A stretch of DNA of 64,000 nt from Clostridia bacterium (lineage in GTDB: Bacteria; Bacillota; Clostridia; Christensenellales; CAG-138): assembly GCA_017524445.1 (NCBI GenBank), contig JAFXVP010000050.1, positions 1 through 64,000 of the forward strand, given 5' to 3'. Shown here one piece after another: positions 60,885-64,000 of the stretch. Below the pieces are notes generated by a model, which was given only the letters and a program-made list of their open reading frames with translations, did no database searches and was not told the origin of the DNA. The position numbers and the translations under genes were made by a program. Position 1 is the stretch's first letter. Each line of letters begins with the position of its first letter.

Positions 60885-62453
60885 ATGAAAATACTGTTTG
60901 CGGCAAGCGAATGCTTCCCGTACATCAAGACCGGCGGTCTCGCCGACGTCGTGGGCTCGCTTCCGAAGGAGCTTGTGCGGCAGGGCGCGGACGTTGCGGT
61001 CATGATCCCGAAGTACACGCAGATCGGCGATTACTACATCCTCAAGATGCAGCACGTCTGCCACTTCAACCTGCAGCTCGGAAGCTATTCCGTCTTCTGC
61101 GGCATCGACATGCTCGAGCAGGACGGCGTGAAATTCTACTTCGTCGACAACCTCGCCATGTTCGGCGGCGAAAAAATCTACACCGGCGACGAACAGGAGG
61201 GCTTCCGCTTTGCATTCTTCTGCCGCGCGGTGCTCGAATCGTTCAAGTACATGAACTACTATCCGGACGTGATCCACTGCAACGACTGGCAGACGGGTCT
61301 CATTCCGGTACTGCTGAACGATCAGTATCGCACGCTCGACGGCTACCGCGACGTGCATACCGTGTTCACCATCCATAACCTGAAATTCCAGGGCATCTTC
61401 GACTGGCACCGCATCAACAGCGTGCTCGGTCTCAACGAGGGATACTTCTCACCGAACAACCTCGAGTTCTACGGCCTGCTGTCGTTCATGAAGGCAGGTC
61501 TCGTGTTCGCGAACCGCATCACGACTGTCAGCCCGACCTACGCGGAGGAGATCCGCACCGGCTACTACGGCGAACGTCTCGACGGCCTCCTGCGCGCCAG
61601 ACAGAACGTCCTGTCCGGAATCCTCAACGGAATAGACGGAATATCGTTCGATCCGAGCAACGATATGCACATTCCCGCTCATTTTAACGCGGCGGATCCG
61701 TCCGGCAAGAAGCTCGACAAGGCGGCGCTGCAGGAAGAGCTGGGCTTGCAGAAGCGCGACGTGCCGCTGATTGCGATGGTAACGCGTCTGACCGCACAGA
61801 AGGGTCTGGATCTCGTGACCTGTGTATTGAACGATATTATGCGCATGGACGTCCAGTTTGTTGTGGTCGGCACCGGCGATCAGTATTTTGAGGACGCGTT
61901 TCGCGACGCACAGTACCGCTTCCCCGGCAGATTCGTCTGCTGCCTCCGTCACGACGAGCAGATCGCGCGCCGTGTTTACGCGGCAAGCGACATCTATCTG
62001 ATGCCGTCGCAGTTTGAACCGTGCGGTTTAAGTCAGATGATCGCGATGCGCTACGGCTCCATCCCGCTCGTCCGCGAGACCGGCGGATTGAGAGACAGCG
62101 TACTGCCGTATAACTGGTACACGGATGACGGAAACGGATTCAGCTTCCACGATTACAACGCGCACGATATGCTGCACGTGTTGGAACACGCGGTCGGTTA
62201 CTGGTATGACGACCGCGAGATGTGGAAACGTCTGATGAAGCGCGCGATGAAGACGGACTTCTCGTGGGCGGTCTCCGCAAGGAAGTACATGGAACTCTAT
62301 CGGAACCTGCTCGGATTGCCGGATGAGCCGATCAAGCCGGTGCGCAGACGTACGACGCGCACGGTGAAGCCCGCGGGCGAGAAAAAGGAAGCACCCGCAA
62401 AGAAGACGACCGCAAAGAAACCTGCGACAACAAAGAGTAAAAAGTCCGAATAA
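60885..62453 (+). CDS. glgA: Glycogen synthase with basic C-terminal tail
   Basis: 522 residues. GT5 fold: the N-terminal KTGGLADVVGSLPKEL motif (ADP-glucose binding), HCNDWQTGLIPVLL, and the C-terminal EPCGLSQMIAMRYGSIPLVR. It uses ADP-glucose to extend alpha-1,4-glucan. About 40 extra C-terminal residues are Lys/Ala/Thr-rich (RRRTTRTVKPAGEKKEAPAK), histone-H1-like and unusual for this enzyme. SD AAAGGAG. Confidence 0.96.
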   Translation: MKILFAASECFPYIKTGGLADVVGSLPKELVRQGADVAVMIPKYTQIGDYYILKMQHVCHFNLQLGSYSVFCGIDMLEQDGVKFYFVDNLAMFGGEKIYTGDEQEGFRFAFFCRAVLESFKYMNYYPDVIHCNDWQTGLIPVLLNDQYRTLDGYRDVHTVFTIHNLKFQGIFDWHRINSVLGLNEGYFSPNNLEFYGLLSFMKAGLVFANRITTVSPTYAEEIRTGYYGERLDGLLRARQNVLSGILNGIDGISFDPSNDMHIPAHFNAADPSGKKLDKAALQEELGLQKRDVPLIAMVTRLTAQKGLDLVTCVLNDIMRMDVQFVVVGTGDQYFEDAFRDAQYRFPGRFVCCLRHDEQIARRVYAASDIYLMPSQFEPCGLSQMIAMRYGSIPLVRETGGLRDSVLPYNWYTDDGNGFSFHDYNAHDMLHVLEHAVGYWYDDREMWKRLMKRAMKTDFSWAVSARKYMELYRNLLGLPDEPIKPVRRRTTRTVKPAGEKKEAPAKKTTAKKPATTKSKKSE

Positions 62454-62464
62454 CTGACAAGCAA

Positions 62465-62498
62465 TGCAACGGAGCCGCATTTTAGCGGCTCTGTTTTT
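62465..62498 (+). terminator. Terminator of the glycogen operon
   Basis: AACGGAGCCGC-atttta-GCGGCTCTG followed by TTTTTA. Confidence 0.85.
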
Positions 62499-62499
62499 A

Positions 62500-62553
62500 T
62501 GTTTCACGTGAAACAAACGCGACCACGTATCAAAAAATGTTTCCCGTGAAACA
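62500..62553. other. parS: Two parS centromere sites
   Basis: TGTTTCACGTGAAACA (62500-62515) is a perfect 16-bp parS. TGTTTCCCGTGAAACA (62538-62553) differs by one base. ParB binds these to load condensin and position the origin. Confidence 0.95.
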
Positions 62554-62565
62554 TGAAAAATCAGT

Positions 62566-62603
62566 GTAACGGTATTGCATAATGTTCACCGTTACGCTAT
62601 AAT
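62566..62603 (+). promoter_or_regulatory. parAB promoter with overlapping inverted repeat
   Basis: TTGCAT (62575-62580), 17-nt spacer, TATAAT (62598-62603). The inverted repeat GTAACGGT (62566-62573) / ACCGTTAC (62588-62595) straddles the -35 and spacer and could be an autoregulatory operator. Confidence 0.75.
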
Positions 62604-62623
62604 GAGTACGAAAAGGAGCGATT

Positions 62624-63397
62624 ATGGGAAAGATCATTTCAATCACCAATCAAAAAGGCGGCGTGGGAAAGACGACGACCGCAATCAATCTGAGCGCGTG
62701 TGTGGCGCAAACGGGGAAACACGTGCTGCTTGTGGACCTCGATCCGCAGGGAAACAGCACAAGCGGACTGGGCGTGACGAAGAAAAAGGAATTTCCGACG
62801 AGCTATGACGTACTGATCGACGACGTTCCGGCGCAGGACGCGATCCGTCATACGATGATCGAAACACTGGACGTGCTGCCGTCACGTATCGAGCTTGCCG
62901 GCGCGGAGGTCGAACTGGTATCGATGATGGCACGTGAGCAGCGTCTCAAACAGGCGCTTGCGCCAATCGTCGACATGTACGACTATATCTTCATTGACTG
63001 CCCTCCGTCCCTCGGGCTTTTGACGCTGAATGCGCTTACGGCGTCGGATTCGCTGCTGGTACCGATCCAGTGCGAGTATTACGCGCTCGAAGGATTGTCG
63101 CAGCTGATGAACACGGTAAAACTCGTGCGTCGAAATCTGAACAGCAAGCTGGATATACAGGGCGTTGTGCTGACGATGTTTTCGTCACGTCTCAATCTTT
63201 GCGTGCAGGTCGTCGAAGAAGTCAAGAAATATTTCCGCGAGAAGGTCTACAACACGATCATTCCGCGTTCGGTGCGCATGAGCGAAGCGCCGAGCCACGG
63301 TCTGCCGATCACGCTGTACGATCCGCGCAACATCGGCGCGAAGGCGTACGTCAATTTAGCGGAAGAATTTATCAAACGGGAGGAAGCAAATGGCTAA
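62624..63397 (+). CDS. parA: Chromosome-partitioning ATPase ParA/Soj
   Basis: 257 residues. Deviant Walker [28 protein letters not shown] and [15 protein letters not shown] identify ParA/Soj. With ParB and parS it separates origins; Soj also regulates DnaA in Bacillus. SD AAAGGAG. parB starts 8 bp before its stop. Confidence 0.97.
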   Translation: MGKIISITNQKGGVGKTTTAINLSACVAQTGKHVLLVDLDPQGNSTSGLGVTKKKEFPTSYDVLIDDVPAQDAIRHTMIETLDVLPSRIELAGAEVELVSMMAREQRLKQALAPIVDMYDYIFIDCPPSLGLLTLNALTASDSLLVPIQCEYYALEGLSQLMNTVKLVRRNLNSKLDIQGVVLTMFSSRLNLCVQVVEEVKKYFREKVYNTIIPRSVRMSEAPSHGLPITLYDPRNIGAKAYVNLAEEFIKREEANG

Positions 63398-64000
63398 GAA
63401 CAAGGGCCTCGGGCGCGGGCTTGACGCGCTTCTGGACGAGATCGACGCACCGGAACAGGCACAGAACGGAAAGTTTGAAGTCGATCTATACGATATCGAC
63501 ACGAATCCGAATCAGCCGCGGAAGACGTTCGACCCGGAAAAGCTTGCGGAGCTTGCGCAGTCGATCAAGCGTCACGGCGTCGTGCAGCCGATCCTGGTCA
63601 AGAAAAACGGCGCACGGTACACCATTGTCGCCGGCGAGCGCCGCTACCGTGCCGCACGTCAGGCGGGTCTGATGACCGTACCGGTCGTACTGACGGACAT
63701 CGACGAAGACGCGGTCATGGAGATCTCGCTTGTTGAAAACATTCAGCGTGAGAACCTGAACCCGATCGAGGAAGCTGCCGCGATCAAGCTTCTGATGCAG
63801 CAGCACGACCTTACGCAGGAGGAGGTCTCCGAGCGTGTCGGTAAATCCCGTCCCGCGATCGCAAACGCGCTGCGCCTTCTTACGCTTGCGAAGTCCGTGC
63901 AAAAGCTCGTGAAGGACGGACGCCTGTCCGCGGGACACGGCAAGATGCTCGCGGGCGTCGGCGATCCGCGCGTGCAGATGGAGATGGCGGAAAAATGCGT
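63390..64000 (+). CDS. parB: Chromosome-partitioning protein ParB/Spo0J (3' end outside window)
   Basis: About 203 residues are visible. ParB/RepB N-terminal CTPase domain with [32 protein letters not shown] and [17 protein letters not shown], then the HTH region ([23 protein letters not shown]-type: [20 protein letters not shown]). It binds parS as a CTP-dependent clamp. Overlaps parA by 8 bp. Dimerisation domain lies past base 64000. Confidence 0.97.
   Translation, partial: MAKNKGLGRGLDALLDEIDAPEQAQNGKFEVDLYDIDTNPNQPRKTFDPEKLAELAQSIKRHGVVQPILVKKNGARYTIVAGERRYRAARQAGLMTVPVVLTDIDEDAVMEISLVENIQRENLNPIEEAAAIKLLMQQHDLTQEEVSERVGKSRPAIANALRLLTLAKSVQKLVKDGRLSAGHGKMLAGVGDPRVQMEMAEKC

Overview
The window is a high-GC (estimated by eye, mid to upper 50s percent) Bacillota/Clostridia-type chromosome close to its replication origin. 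It carries dnaA, an intergenic cluster of DnaA boxes and dnaN, then parA and parB behind two parS sites about 45 kb away. It also has spo0A and SpoIIQ-like LytM genes, a HrcA/CIRCE-controlled hsp20, a Gram-positive LexA box, a TPP riboswitch and a Firmicutes-type glgB-glgC-glgD-glgA operon. The gene set and the many lipoproteins with Thr/Pro/Glu linkers suggest an anaerobic, probably gut-dwelling, potentially spore-forming Clostridia member. No species can be named from this sequence.

Layout. 1-6 kb: 3' part of an ABC exporter, ATP-dependent PEP carboxykinase, and small unassigned membrane proteins. 6.4-13 kb: cell-envelope genes. These are a GH3 N-acetylglucosaminidase lipoprotein, a DUF1846 protein, an L,D-transpeptidase lipoprotein, and a minus-strand operon of an NlpC/P60 protein lacking its catalytic residues, a CAT-like acetyltransferase and a membrane-anchored protein. 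13-16 kb: riboswitch-controlled thiT, then an operon of an alpha/beta hydrolase, a DUF951 protein and two type I signal peptidases. 16.4-25 kb: origin core (dnaA-oriC-dnaN), a phosphoesterase, a zinc-ribbon protein, engB, an MreB homologue, a WYL regulator and an NlpC/P60 hydrolase with peptidoglycan-binding repeats. 25-39.5 kb: accessory region. It has a phosphodiester-glycosidase lipoprotein, a small SOS-box gene, an ECF sigma factor fused to zinc ribbons, a membrane segment and an extracellular domain, and then seven mostly unassigned envelope proteins, several with zinc ribbons. 39.6-46.4 kb: aldo/keto reductase, LRR protein, PH-SHOCT protein, spo0A and hsp20, separated by dense repeat modules. 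46.4-50.4 kb: XRE-TPR regulator, two GNAT acetyltransferases, an AraC/GyrI-like regulator and a hydrolase. 50.4-56.4 kb: leuS, lgt with an unusual acidic tail, and two LytM proteins. 56.6-62.5 kb: glycogen operon. 62.5 kb to the end: parS, parA and partial parB.

The main unexplained structures are: (1) strings of mini-hairpins separated by a constant directional 7-mer (ATGAATT), with a parallel ATATCG version using the same kinds of hairpin; (2) the zinc-ribbon/ECF-sigma/transmembrane/extracellular fusion heading a run of zinc-ribbon membrane proteins; (3) consensus DnaA boxes at 26.5 and 40.9 kb, away from oriC; and (4) an isolated 128-residue gene under a perfect LexA box. All functional statements are from reading the sequence; no database search was run.
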